From CAVREM01 sp963728825 (GTDB lineage Bacteria; Acidobacteriota; Vicinamibacteria; Vicinamibacterales; CAVVIG01): a stretch of 64,000 nucleotides of DNA. A program made the translations under genes and the position numbers. Location of the stretch: assembly GCA_963728825.1 (NCBI GenBank), contig CAVSLA010000005.1, positions 310,001-374,000 on the forward strand, read 5' to 3'. The notes under the pieces were generated by a model, which was given only the letters and a program-made list of their open reading frames with translations, did no database searches and was not told where the DNA came from. This document shows, piece after piece, positions 1 to 8,425 of this stretch (positions are counted from its first letter, which is position 1; each line of letters opens with the position of its first letter).

Positions 1-27
1 TCGGCAACTGCTCGGTCACGGTGCCGG

Positions 28-798
28 TTACCGGACCGGAACCGGAACTTCTCGCGCGGTCAGTATCCACGGCTCACCAGCCGTCACCGCCACCGTGTGC
101 TCGAAGTGGGCCGACAAACTCCGGTCACGCGTGACCGCCGTCCAGCCGTCTGCGAGCACCTTCACCGCCGGACTGCCGGCATTGACCATCGGCTCGATCG
201 CCAGCACCATGCCTTCGGAGAGCCGCGGCCCCCGACCGACCTCACCGTAGTTGGGCACCTGCGGCTCCTCATGCATCTGCTGGCCGATGCCATGTCCGAC
301 GAACTCGCGCACCACCGAAAACCCGTTGGCCTCGACGTGCTGCTGTACTGCGTGACCGATGTCGTACAACCGGCCGCCCGGCCGCACCCGCTCGATCGCC
401 TTGTAGAGCGACTCCTCGGTCACCCGCAGCAGAAGCGCCGCCTCCTCCGAGACGCGGCCGACCGGCAGCGTGACGGCGCTGTCGCCGAAATAGCCACCGA
501 GCGAGGCGCCGACGTCGATCGAGACGACGTCGCCCTCCATCAACACCCGCCGGCCGGACGGGATGCCATGAATAACCTCTTCGTTCACTGACGCGCAAAT
601 CGTCGCCGGGTAGCCGTGATAGCCCTTGAACGCGGCGGTCGCACCCGCGTCGGCAATCAGCTTCTCAGCCACCGCGTCGAGATCCGCCGTCGTCACGCCC
701 GGCACGACCATCGCGGTCAGGCGGGTCAGAACCTCACCAACCAGACGACCGGCCGCCCGCATCTTCTCGAGCTCGGCGGCCGACCGGCAGATGATCAC
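28..798 (-). CDS. map: Methionine aminopeptidase, type I
   Basis: Removes the N-terminal methionine from nascent proteins in the cytoplasm. The 256-residue protein has the full pita-bread-fold ligand set at family spacing: D95, D106, H169, E202 and E233, with H77 in the substrate pocket. The start is GTG and overlaps the adk stop codon as GTGA, which implies translational coupling at the end of the spc part of the superoperon. The C-terminus (residues about 250-256) is coded by a short GGTTCCGG-type repeat that also contains the TAA stop. Only 27 nt lie between this stop and the window edge, with no gene visible in them; infA is the usual next gene. Confidence 0.97.
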   Translation of the reverse strand: MIICRSAAELEKMRAAGRLVGEVLTRLTAMVVPGVTTADLDAVAEKLIADAGATAAFKGYHGYPATICASVNEEVIHGIPSGRRVLMEGDVVSIDVGASLGGYFGDSAVTLPVGRVSEEAALLLRVTEESLYKAIERVRPGGRLYDIGHAVQQHVEANGFSVVREFVGHGIGQQMHEEPQVPNYGEVGRGPRLSEGMVLAIEPMVNAGSPAVKVLADGWTAVTRDRSLSAHFEHTVAVTAGEPWILTAREVPVPVR

Positions 799-1463
799 GG
801 CCGTGCTCCCCCGGCGCTGCCGTTGCCGGCCGCGTGGATGGCCGCGGCCAGCAGCTGGGCCACCCGCTCGGGCGGCTGAGCGCCGTCGATCGAGCGGAAG
901 GTCGGGCGCGCGCGATAGTAGTCGACGAGCGGCTCGGTGTTGCGGTGATACACCTTGAGGCGTTCACGCACCACGGATTCGCCGTCGTCGCCGCGCTGCT
1001 TGAGCCGCCCGCCGCAGCGCTGGCAGGTCTGCTGCGCCGCCGCTTCCCCTTCCGCGTTCAGACCACACGACTCACAGATGCGGCGCGATGCCAGCCGCCG
1101 CACGAGCTCCGCTTCCGGGACGGTGATGTCGACGACGATCAGCGGGTCGCGCCCCGTCATGATGGCATCGAGCGCCGCCGCCTGCGCGACCGTCCGTGGG
1201 AACCCGTCGAGGATGAAGCCGGCCCGCGCATCCTGTCGATCGAGCCGCTCGCGAACGATGCCGATCATGATGTCGTCGCCGACCAGTTCGCCGCGATCCA
1301 TGATCGTCTTGGCCTGAAGACCGAGCGGCGTCCCGTTCTTGACCGCGTCGCGCAGGATGTCACCGGTCGAGATCTTCGGGATGCCCTGGCTCTCGGCGAA
1401 GCGCTCGGCCTGCGTCCCCTTGCCCGCCCCCGGCGGCCCCAGCATGATCAGATTTAGCGCCAT
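795..1463 (-). CDS. adk: Adenylate kinase, zinc-binding long form
   Basis: Catalyses ATP + AMP to 2 ADP. The P-loop GPPGAGKGT lies at residues 9-17, the DGFPR AMP/ATP-site motif at 86-90, and the LID domain carries a four-cysteine zinc site (C130, C133, C147, C150), typical of Gram-positive-like and other LID-zinc kinases. At 222 residues it is normal for the long form, with a short Ala/Gly-rich tail. It sits between secY (15 nt upstream) and map (4-nt overlap), the classic secY-adk-map order. Confidence 0.97.
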   Translation of the reverse strand: MALNLIMLGPPGAGKGTQAERFAESQGIPKISTGDILRDAVKNGTPLGLQAKTIMDRGELVGDDIMIGIVRERLDRQDARAGFILDGFPRTVAQAAALDAIMTGRDPLIVVDITVPEAELVRRLASRRICESCGLNAEGEAAAQQTCQRCGGRLKQRGDDGESVVRERLKVYHRNTEPLVDYYRARPTFRSIDGAQPPERVAQLLAAAIHAAGNGSAGGARP

Positions 1464-1478
1464 CAGCCTCTGCGTGCG

Positions 1479-2864
<1,386 letters not shown>

Positions 2865-2870
2865 AACAAC

Positions 2871-3317
2871 TCAGGCAATGATTTCGGTTGCGCCGCCGGC
2901 GGCCGCGATTTTCTCCGCGGCTTTGCCGCTGAACTTGTGCGCGTGGACCGTGAGGTTCTTCGTGACCTCGCCCCGTGCGAGGATCTTCACCGGACGGTTA
3001 CGGCCCCCCACCAGGCCGCGCTCTCGGAGCATATCCGGTGTCACGATGGTGCCGGCATCGAACTTCTGCGCGAGCGTGTCGAGGTTCACGACTTCGTACT
3101 GCACGCGGAACGGATTGTGGAAGCCGCGCTTCGGCACGCGGCGGTGCAGCGGCATCTGGCCGCCCTCGAAGCCGCGCTTGAACTTGAAGCCGGACCGCGA
3201 CTTGGCACCCTTGTGCCCGCGCCCCGCCGTCTTCCCCTGCCCCGACCCCTGGCCGCGCCCGACCCGCTTCTTGGAATGCTTGGCGCCCTTCGGGGGTTTC
3301 AGATTCCCTAAATCCAT
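2871..3317 (-). CDS. rplO: Large ribosomal subunit protein uL15
   Basis: Late-assembly 50S protein, recognisable by the Gly/Lys-rich N-terminus (KKRVGRGQGSGQGKTAGRGHKG). I chose the ATG at 3317, which gives a 148-residue product starting MDLGNLKPPKG, the normal family length. The reading frame stays open upstream to a GTG at 3371 that overlaps the rpmD stop as GTGA; that start would add 18 residues coded entirely by an intergenic GGATTT-type repeat. The chosen ATG also lies in the repeat, so the start is the least certain part of this call. Confidence 0.93.
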   Translation of the reverse strand: MDLGNLKPPKGAKHSKKRVGRGQGSGQGKTAGRGHKGAKSRSGFKFKRGFEGGQMPLHRRVPKRGFHNPFRVQYEVVNLDTLAQKFDAGTIVTPDMLRERGLVGGRNRPVKILARGEVTKNLTVHAHKFSGKAAEKIAAAGGATEIIA

Positions 3318-3367
3318 AAATCCCAAATCCTCAAATCCTGAAATCCTCAAATCCTGAAATTTCAGGA
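3318..3367. repeat. GGATTTGA/GGATTTCA tandem repeat between rpmD and rplO
   Basis: On the minus strand this spacer is a run of about 9-nt units of the type AGGATTTGA / AGGATTTCA / GGGATTTAT. It fills the gap from the rpmD stop to the rplO start and continues over the rplO ATG. A second copy of the same pattern lies at 35865-35905. It is A+T-rich, unlike the flanking coding DNA. Confidence 0.8.
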
Positions 3368-3568
3368 TCACTCCACCGTGACGAGATGACGGACCTTGTG
3401 GATCATGCCCCGGGTCGCCGGCGTGTCTTTCAACTCCACGGTGTGCCGGATGCGCCGCAATCCGAGGCCGCGGACCACCGTCTCCTGGTTCTTGTTGAAC
3501 CCGATCGGGCTCTTGACGAGCGTCACCTTCACGGTGCCGCCTTTCGCGTCAGTTCGTTGATTGGCCAT
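3368..3568 (-). CDS. rpmD: Large ribosomal subunit protein uL30
   Basis: Small 50S protein of 66 residues, recognised by VKVTLVKSPIGFNKNQETVVRG and the RIRHTVELKDTPATRGMI segment. An N-terminal extension of about 12 residues (MANQRTDAKGGT) precedes the normal family start; a GGAAA sequence upstream of this ATG supports using it. It lies 20 nt downstream of rpsE. Confidence 0.94.
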   Translation of the reverse strand: MANQRTDAKGGTVKVTLVKSPIGFNKNQETVVRGLGLRRIRHTVELKDTPATRGMIHKVRHLVTVE

Positions 3569-3588
3569 GGTCTTTTTCCACGGGCGCG

Positions 3589-4107
3589 CTACGCCGTTTT
3601 GCGCGACAGCTCCTCGATGTCCTTGCCCCGCATCCGCGCAATCGTCACCGGATCCTTCAGGGAATCGAGCCCGGCGATCGTCGCCCGGACGACATTGTGC
3701 GGGTTTGCCGATCCCAGCGACTTGGTCAGGATGTTGGTAATCCCGGCCGATTCGACCACCGCCCGCACCGCGCCGCCGGCGATGATGCCGGTCCCGTCGG
3801 GAGCCGGCTTCAGCAGCACGCTGCCGGCGCCGAACTGTCCGACGATCGGATGGGGAATCGTCGTTCCCTGCAACGGCACCCGGATCAGGTTCTTCTTGGC
3901 GGCCTCAATCCCCTTCTTGATGGCCGACGGCACTTCCTTGGCCTTGCCCACGCCGAAGCCAACGACGCCGTGGCCGTCACCGACCACGACCAGCGCGCTG
4001 AAGCTCAGGTTCTTGCCGCCCTTGACGACCTTCGTGACGCGGTTGATCGAAACGACCGTGTCCTTGATGTCGAGCTGGCTGGCGTCGATTCGTTCGCGTG
4101 TTCGCAT
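3589..4107 (-). CDS. rpsE: Small ribosomal subunit protein uS5
   Basis: 30S protein near the decoding centre that helps fidelity and mRNA unwinding. The 172-residue product has the S5 dsRNA-binding half (VVSINRVTKVVKGGKNLSFSAL) and the C-terminal S5 half (GAGSVLLKPAPDGTGIIAGG). I chose the ATG at 4107 because it gives the standard start and follows a GAGAAAG purine run. The frame is open further upstream, but only through an inserted repeat element. Confidence 0.96.
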   Translation of the reverse strand: MRTRERIDASQLDIKDTVVSINRVTKVVKGGKNLSFSALVVVGDGHGVVGFGVGKAKEVPSAIKKGIEAAKKNLIRVPLQGTTIPHPIVGQFGAGSVLLKPAPDGTGIIAGGAVRAVVESAGITNILTKSLGSANPHNVVRATIAGLDSLKDPVTIARMRGKDIEELSRKTA

Positions 4108-4231
4108 TTTTACTTTCTCGCGGGGCCCCACCCCCGCTCGTGCTTCGACGTTGCTCAGCACGACCCTGAGCCTGTCGAAGGGTCGCAGACGCGCTCGCAC
4201 CGTGGTGCTCGCGCGTATCCAGAACCGGACG
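4108..4231 (-). repeat. GGGGCCCC element with a nested palindromic repeat (rplR-rpsE spacer)
   Basis: Read on the minus strand the spacer starts directly after the rplR TGA with CGTCCGGTTCTGGATACGC, continues through a GCGAGCACC/GGTGCGAGC palindrome and ends in GGGGGTGGGGCCCCGCGAGAAAGTAA just before the rpsE ATG. About 4139-4190 is an insertion with its own palindromes, including CCCTTCGACAGGCTCAGGG and a GTGCTGAGCAACGTCGAAGC segment. Without the insertion it matches the elements at 12639 and 13049. Confidence 0.88.
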
Positions 4232-4606
4232 TCAGAACTCCAATCCAGCTTTCCGCGCGGCATCCGCCACGGCGCGGATGCGACCGTGATACAGGAAGCC
4301 GCTCCGGTCGAAAACCACCCGCTTGATCCCTTTTTCGATCGACCGCTCGGCGATCGCCTTGCCGATGGCCTCGGCTCCCTTGACGTTGCCGCCGCTGATG
4401 CCCTGGCTGAACGTGCCTTTCAGGGCCGGATCGACGCTCGACGCGGCCACCAGGGTCCGGCCGCTCAGATCATCGATCACCTGCGCGTAGATGTGAGACA
4501 CGCTACGGAACACGCTCAAGCGCGGCCGCTCGTCCGTGCCGGCAATGCGCTTGCGCTGCCGCAGCTGTATGCGATGCCGGCGATCGTCCTTCGTCTGAAT
4601 CTTCAT
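4232..4606 (-). CDS. rplR: Large ribosomal subunit protein uL18
   Basis: 5S-rRNA-binding 50S protein of 124 residues. Diagnostic segments are RHRIQLRQRKRI near the N-terminus, RPRLSVFRSVSHIYAQVIDD in the middle and the C-terminal VFDRSGFLYHGRIRAVADAARKAGLEF. Standard position between rplF and rpsE. Confidence 0.96.
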   Translation of the reverse strand: MKIQTKDDRRHRIQLRQRKRIAGTDERPRLSVFRSVSHIYAQVIDDLSGRTLVAASSVDPALKGTFSQGISGGNVKGAEAIGKAIAERSIEKGIKRVVFDRSGFLYHGRIRAVADAARKAGLEF

Positions 4607-4662
4607 AAACCCTTAGCCCTGAACCCGAGCCCCTTGAGCCCTGAGCCCTTTAGCCCTGAGCC
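4607..4662. repeat. GGGCTCA/GGGCTAAA repeat between rplF and rplR
   Basis: On the minus strand the sequence after the rplF TAG reads as repeated GGGCTCA, GGGCTAAA and GGGCTCAAG units of 7-9 nt. It fills the whole spacer up to the rplR start. The first unit joins the stop codon as TAGGGCTCAGGGC. Confidence 0.75.
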
Positions 4663-5199
4663 CTACTTGGCCCCTGTCTTCCCGGCCTTCTTCTTGAGAA
4701 CCTCGCCGGTGTAGCGGACACCCTTCTGCTTGTAGGGGTCCGGCTTGCGCAGCCGGCGGATGTTCGCGGCGACCTGGCCGACCAGCTGGCGGTCGACGCC
4801 GGTCACCGTGATGTGCGTCTGCTTCTCGATCGCGACGTCGATGCCCACCGGGATGTCGAAGACCACCGCGTGCGAATAGCCGAGCGCGAAGATTACCTGC
4901 TTGCCCTTGACCTCGGCGCGGTAGCCGACGCCGACGATGTCGAGCTCTTTCTTGAATCCATCGGTGACGCCGGACACCGCGTTCGCCACCAGGCTGCGCG
5001 CCAGCCCGTGGAACTTCGCGAGCTCAGGGCTGTCGCCGCGCTTCGCGACCAGGTGACCATCGGACAGCTCGAAGTTGATGCCACTCGGGAAACCCTGCTT
5101 CAACTTCCCCTTGGGGCCCTGTACTTCCACGGCGCCGTCCAGCACCTTGACGGTGACACCTTTCGGGATCGTGATTGGCTTCTTACCGATACGAGACAT
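4663..5199 (-). CDS. rplF: Large ribosomal subunit protein uL6
   Basis: 50S protein beside the GTPase-associated centre, 178 residues, with the usual tandem L6 folds: N-terminus MSRIGKKPITIPKGVTV and the C-terminal signature VGQVAANIRRLRKPDPYKQKG (read as VAANIR...PDPYKGKG in the family). The TAG stop abuts the GGGCTCA repeat. Confidence 0.96.
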   Translation of the reverse strand: MSRIGKKPITIPKGVTVKVLDGAVEVQGPKGKLKQGFPSGINFELSDGHLVAKRGDSPELAKFHGLARSLVANAVSGVTDGFKKELDIVGVGYRAEVKGKQVIFALGYSHAVVFDIPVGIDVAIEKQTHITVTGVDRQLVGQVAANIRRLRKPDPYKQKGVRYTGEVLKKKAGKTGAK

Positions 5200-5239
5200 T
5201 TCGTGATCCTTGTGGCCTCGGGCCGAGACCCGTCGGCCC

Positions 5240-5647
5240 TCACCAGATATTACAGAGCACCTCTCCGCCCACGCCGGCTTTCACGGCGTTGCGGCCGGTC
5301 ATCACCCCGCGCGAGGTGGTCAGGATGCTGGTGCCGAGCCCGGCCAGCACCTCGGGCACGTCGTCGCGTCCGAAGTAGACCCGGCGTCCCGGGCGGCTGA
5401 TCCGCTGCACGCCGGTAATCAACCGTTCGCCATGCGGTCCGTACTTCAGGAAGAGGCGCAGCGTCTTCGAAAGCGCGGTCGTCCCCTCGGCGTTCTCCAG
5501 CAGCTTGAAGCCCTGGATGTAGCCTTCGTCCTGCAGGATCCGCGCGATGTCGGCCTTGATGCGCGAGGCCGGCATGTCGACCCGCGTGTGCTTGGCGGTC
5601 ACCGCGTTCCGGATCCGCGTGAGCATGTCTGCAATAGGGTCTGTCAT
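5240..5647 (-). CDS. rpsH: Small ribosomal subunit protein uS8
   Basis: Primary 16S-binding protein and, in other bacteria, translational repressor of the spc operon. I used the ATG at 5647, giving MTDPIADMLTRIRNA and 135 residues; a GTG-type extension of 11 residues upstream is not family-like. The C-terminal TSRGVMTGRNAVKAGVGGEVLC block is typical. The spacer to rplF is 40 nt. Confidence 0.96.
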   Translation of the reverse strand: MTDPIADMLTRIRNAVTAKHTRVDMPASRIKADIARILQDEGYIQGFKLLENAEGTTALSKTLRLFLKYGPHGERLITGVQRISRPGRRVYFGRDDVPEVLAGLGTSILTTSRGVMTGRNAVKAGVGGEVLCNIW

Positions 5648-5744
5648 AGCTCTCTCAATCTTGACCGTGCCTGGTGCCATCCGCGTGCCGCAGTGCCGAG
5701 TACCGCACGCAGCACCGCGGCACCCTGCACCCGGCCCCCTGGCC
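5648..5744. repeat. GTGCCG/CGGCAC-rich spacer between rpsN and rpsH
   Basis: This 97-nt spacer contains repeated GTGCC, GTGCCG, AGTGCCG and their complements (GCACCGCGGCACC), so it can form short imperfect hairpins. No reading frame in it resembles a protein. It occupies the slot that other simple repeats occupy elsewhere in the operon. Confidence 0.5.
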
Positions 5745-5930
5745 TCACCAACTGCTCTTGGTCACCCCTGTGACATCGCCCTCGAGCGCCAGCTTGCGGA
5801 AGCACAGGCGGCACAGTGCGAACTTACGCATGTAGGCGCGCGGCCGGCCACAGAGGTGGCAGCGGTTGCGCAGGCGAATCTTGTACTTCGGCGTCTTCTG
5901 CTCTTTGGCGATCTTTGCTGTCGTTGCCAT
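5745..5930 (-). CDS. rpsN: Small ribosomal subunit protein uS14, zinc-binding (type Z)
   Basis: 61-residue S14 of the short zinc-ribbon type, with cysteines C24, C27, C40 and C43 (CHLCG...CRLCF). It binds the 3' major domain of 16S rRNA in the 30S head. The C+ form argues against a need for the zinc-independent paralogue in this locus. A GAAAGAAG stretch lies about 15 nt upstream, at the edge of a repeat element. Confidence 0.96.
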   Translation of the reverse strand: MATTAKIAKEQKTPKYKIRLRNRCHLCGRPRAYMRKFALCRLCFRKLALEGDVTGVTKSSW

Positions 5931-6002
5931 AAGCGGTGTCTACTTCTTTCAATGGCGGCGGGGCCCCACCCCCGGCGCATTTCTCACAGTGAGCCGCAGG
6001 CG
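5931..6002 (-). repeat. GGGGCCCC element (rplE-rpsN spacer)
   Basis: On the minus strand: the rplE TAG is followed by CGCCTGCGGCTCACTGTGAG, then GCGCCGGGGGTGGGGCCCC GCCGCC and ATTGAAAGAAG before the rpsN ATG. This is the CGCCTGCGGC-to-GGGGCCCC subtype also seen at 11206 and at 44441-44650. Confidence 0.8.
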
Positions 6003-6545
6003 CTACTGCTGCCGGAACGGCATGCCGACGAACTGCAGGAGCTTGCGCGCCTCCTGATCGGTCTTCGCCGTCGTCACCACCGAGACGTTCATGCCACGCG
6101 CCTTGTCGACCTTCATGTAGTCGATCTCGGGAAACAGCAGCTGATCGCGCAGGCCGAGCGTGTAGTTGCCGCGGCCATCGAAGCCGCGCGGCGACACGCC
6201 CTTGAAGTCGCGGACACGCGGCAGCGCAATGTTCATCAGCCGGTCGAGGAATTCCCACATCCGCTCCCCGCGCAGCGTGACCATCGTCCCGATCGGCATG
6301 CCTTTTCGAACCTTGAACGCGGCAATCGACTTCTTCGCGCGGCGCGTCACCGGCTTCTGCCCAGTGATGCGCGACACCTCGTCGGCGCCGGTGTCGACGA
6401 TCTTGGCGTTCGAGGTTGCCTCGCCCAGCCCCATGTTGACGACCACCTTCGTGATCTTGGGGACGGCCATCACGTTCTTGTAGCCGAACTCCTTGGTGAG
6501 TGCGGCGATGACTTCCTGCTGGTATTTCTCTTTCAGCCGGCTCAT
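6003..6545 (-). CDS. rplE: Large ribosomal subunit protein uL5
   Basis: 5S-rRNA and tRNA-contacting 50S protein. The ATG at 6545 gives 180 residues starting MSRLKEKYQQEV; the rplX stop overlaps it as ATGA. The core includes KVVVNMGLGEA, RGERMWEFLDRLMNIALPRVRDF and the C-terminal TTAKTDQEARKLLQFVGMPF. Confidence 0.96.
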   Translation of the reverse strand: MSRLKEKYQQEVIAALTKEFGYKNVMAVPKITKVVVNMGLGEATSNAKIVDTGADEVSRITGQKPVTRRAKKSIAAFKVRKGMPIGTMVTLRGERMWEFLDRLMNIALPRVRDFKGVSPRGFDGRGNYTLGLRDQLLFPEIDYMKVDKARGMNVSVVTTAKTDQEARKLLQFVGMPFRQQ

Positions 6546-6874
6546 TTGTCGACGACTCCCTCGCACTTGCGGCAGATCCTGACCTTGCGGCCATCGCCGA
6601 GAATCTTGTGGCCGATGCGCGTCTGGGCACTGCATTCGGGGCAGACCAGCTGGACGTTGCTGGCGTGCACCGGCGCCTCGCGCTCGACGATGCCGCCCTT
6701 CACGTTGCGGCCGGGGTTCGGTTTGGTGTGGCGCTTGATCACGTTGACGCCCTCGACGACGAGCCGGTTCTTGTCCGGCACGACGCGCAGCACGCGACCG
6801 CGCTTACCGCGGTCCTTGCCGGTGACTACCAGCACGTTGTCGTTCTTGCGAATTGGCGTAGCGAGGCGACTCAT
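6542..6874 (-). CDS. rplX: Large ribosomal subunit protein uL24 with a C-terminal zinc ribbon
   Basis: Assembly-initiator 50S protein. The 110-residue product has the KOW motif (NVLVVTGKDRGKRGRVLRV, residues about 13-31) and a C-terminal extension with C78, C81, C101 and C104 arranged as a zinc knuckle (CPEC...CRKC). Its ATG shares one base with the rplN TAA, and its TGA overlaps the rplE ATG. Confidence 0.95.
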   Translation of the reverse strand: MSRLATPIRKNDNVLVVTGKDRGKRGRVLRVVPDKNRLVVEGVNVIKRHTKPNPGRNVKGGIVEREAPVHASNVQLVCPECSAQTRIGHKILGDGRKVRICRKCEGVVDK

Positions 6875-7242
6875 TACAGAACCTCTGGAGCCAGCGAAAT
6901 AATCTTCATGAACCGACGCTCGCGCAGCTCGCGGGCCACCGGACCGAAGACCCGGGTGCCGATCGGCTCGTTCTGATCGTTGATCAGCACGGCGGCATTG
7001 CGATCGAAGCGGATGTAGGTGCCATCGCGCCGCCGCTGTTCTTTGACGGTCCGCACGATGACCGCCTTCACGACCTGCCCCTTCTTGACGTTCGATTCGG
7101 GCGTCGCTTCCTTCACCGAGGCGGTCACGATGTCGCCGAGCCGCGCGTAGCGCCCGGTCGAGCCGCCGATCGGATTGATGATCGCGATCTTGCGGGCGCC
7201 GGAGTTGTCGGCGACGTCCAGGATCGATCGCATCTGAATCAT
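6874..7242 (-). CDS. rplN: Large ribosomal subunit protein uL14
   Basis: Interface protein of the 50S subunit. Starting at the ATG at 7242 gives exactly the canonical 122 residues (MIQMRSILDVADNSGARK...). The conserved core GDIVTASVKEATPESNVKKGQVVKAVIVR and the terminal ARELRERRFMKIISLAPEVL are intact. Confidence 0.97.
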   Translation of the reverse strand: MIQMRSILDVADNSGARKIAIINPIGGSTGRYARLGDIVTASVKEATPESNVKKGQVVKAVIVRTVKEQRRRDGTYIRFDRNAAVLINDQNEPIGTRVFGPVARELRERRFMKIISLAPEVL

Positions 7243-7323
7243 GACTGTCTCCACACCGTCCGGCGTTCGTCGTGCGTCGTTCGCCGGGCCGCCGACGAAC
7301 CTCGAACGTCGAACGACGAATGT
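7243..7323. repeat. GTTCGTCG palindromic repeat (rpsQ-rplN spacer)
   Basis: The spacer contains GGCGTTCGTCGTGCGTCGTTCGCC followed by the opposite-strand version CGACGAACCTCGAACGTCGAACGACGAA. The two halves can pair into a hairpin. Relatives lie at 29938-30061 and 36686-36780, making this a dispersed family. Confidence 0.75.
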
Positions 7324-7578
7324 CTAGACTTCTACCGCCTGCCGCACAATCCGCTTGAGCGCCCACCGCTTGCGGCGGCTGAGCGGCCGCGTTTCGACGA
7401 TCTCGACGATGTCGCCCGGCTTCGCCTGGTTGGTCTCGTCGTGCACCATGAACTTCGACGTGCGCCGCTCGGTCTTGCCGTAGAGCCCGTGCCGCACCTG
7501 CCACTCGACCGCGACGACGATGCTCTTCTGCATGCTGTTGCTGACGACGACGCCGGTCTTTTCTGATTTGTCGGCCAT
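7324..7578 (-). CDS. rpsQ: Small ribosomal subunit protein uS17
   Basis: 84-residue OB-fold 16S-binding protein. Diagnostic are the N-terminal KTGVVVSNSMQKSIVVAVEW and RTSKFMVHDETNQAKPGDIVEIVETRPLSRRKRW. It begins 3 nt after the rpmC stop. Confidence 0.96.
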   Translation of the reverse strand: MADKSEKTGVVVSNSMQKSIVVAVEWQVRHGLYGKTERRTSKFMVHDETNQAKPGDIVEIVETRPLSRRKRWALKRIVRQAVEV

Positions 7579-7581
7579 GTG

Positions 7582-7773
7582 CTAGTCAGCTCTCTTCTGC
7601 CGCAACACCGTTTTCACGCGCGCCAGGTCGCGGCGGATGATGCGGATTTTCTCCGGCGACTCGAGCTGCCCCATCGACTTCTGAATCCGCATCCGGAACA
7701 GCTGATCGGTCAAGTCGCGTTCGCGCGCACCCAGCTCGTCGGCCCCCAGATCGCGAAGTTCGGCGGCCTTCAT
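7582..7773 (-). CDS. rpmC: Large ribosomal subunit protein uL29
   Basis: 63-residue helical 50S protein at the exit tunnel. It starts MKAAELRDLGADELGARE and ends IRRDLARVKTVLRQKRAD. Its ATG overlaps the rplP stop as ATGA, so it is probably translationally coupled to rplP. Confidence 0.95.
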   Translation of the reverse strand: MKAAELRDLGADELGARERDLTDQLFRMRIQKSMGQLESPEKIRIIRRDLARVKTVLRQKRAD

Positions 7774-8195
7774 AGCATCTTCTCCTGCGCGAAGCGCGTG
7801 GCGAACTTGGTGAGGATCGGCAGCTTCGACGCGGCCAGCTTCATCGCTTCGCGCGCCTCCGTCTCGGTGACCCCTTCCATCTCGAACAGCACCCGTCCGG
7901 GACGGATGACCGCCACCCACTGCTCCGGCGCGCCCTTGCCCTTGCCCATCCGCGTTTCCTGCGGCTTCTTGGTGATCGGCTTGTCGGGAAACACGCGGAC
8001 CCAGATCTTGCCACCGCGCTTGATGAACCGGGTCATCGCGACGCGCGCCGCCTCAATCTGCCGATCCGTCAGCCAGCACGGCTCCAGCGCCTTGATGCCG
8101 TAGTCTCCGAACGAGACGTCACCGCCGCGCCACGCCTTGCCGCGCATCCGGCCGCGCTGCTGCTTCCGGTATTTCACCTTCTTGGGCATCAACAT
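7770..8195 (-). CDS. rplP: Large ribosomal subunit protein uL16
   Basis: 50S protein at the A-site tRNA elbow, 141 residues. It has the usual KYRKQQRGRMRGKAWRGG start and the VAVIRPGRVLFEMEGVTE block. I chose the ATG at 8195 because a GAGAGA Shine-Dalgarno-like run lies 7 nt upstream; an ATG two codons later (8189) is the alternative. That GAGAGA is at the edge of a repeat element. Confidence 0.96.
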   Translation of the reverse strand: MLMPKKVKYRKQQRGRMRGKAWRGGDVSFGDYGIKALEPCWLTDRQIEAARVAMTRFIKRGGKIWVRVFPDKPITKKPQETRMGKGKGAPEQWVAVIRPGRVLFEMEGVTETEAREAMKLAASKLPILTKFATRFAQEKML

Positions 8196-8425
8196 CGTTT
8201 TATCTCTCGTGGGGCCCCACCCCCACTCGCCGACGCCTTCGCGCCGTAGCGCTCGGCGTATCCAGAACAGGACGTCGCCGCGCTTCCATACTCCGATGCC
8301 TTCGCGCCGTAGCGCTCGGCGTATCCAGAATAGGACGTCGCCGCGCTTCCATACTCCGATGCCTTCGCGCCGCAGCGCTCGGCGTATCTAGAACCGGACG
8401 CTAGGCGGTCGGCTCCGCACGTCTC
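8196..8425 (-). repeat. Amplified GGGGCCCC element with 63-bp tandem units (rpsC-rplP spacer)
   Basis: The spacer holds three tandem units with a period of exactly 63 bp, marked by the GTATCCAGAA/GTATCTAGAA sequence at 8258, 8321 and 8384. Each unit, on the minus strand, reads roughly CGTCC-GTTCTGGATACGCC, GAGCGCTACGGCGCGAAGGC, then ATCGGAGTATGGAAGCGCGG. The unit nearest rplP ends instead in the GGGGGTGGGGCCCC core and GAGAGATAA. The repeats differ by a few substitutions. No frame in the block resembles a protein. Confidence 0.92.

Noticed and set aside
1..27. Start of infA at the left edge
   Set aside because: Only 27 nt are visible and no infA-like codons can be read there.
8137..8391. Plus-strand frame with a repeated MPSRRSARRIQNRTSPRFHT segment
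   Set aside because: It is a translation of the 63-bp tandem repeat, antisense to the operon, with no start signal.
8205..8400. CRISPR-like array of 63-bp units
   Set aside because: Only three units, the repeats are joined without unique spacers, and there are no cas genes. It is a tandem expansion of an intergenic element.
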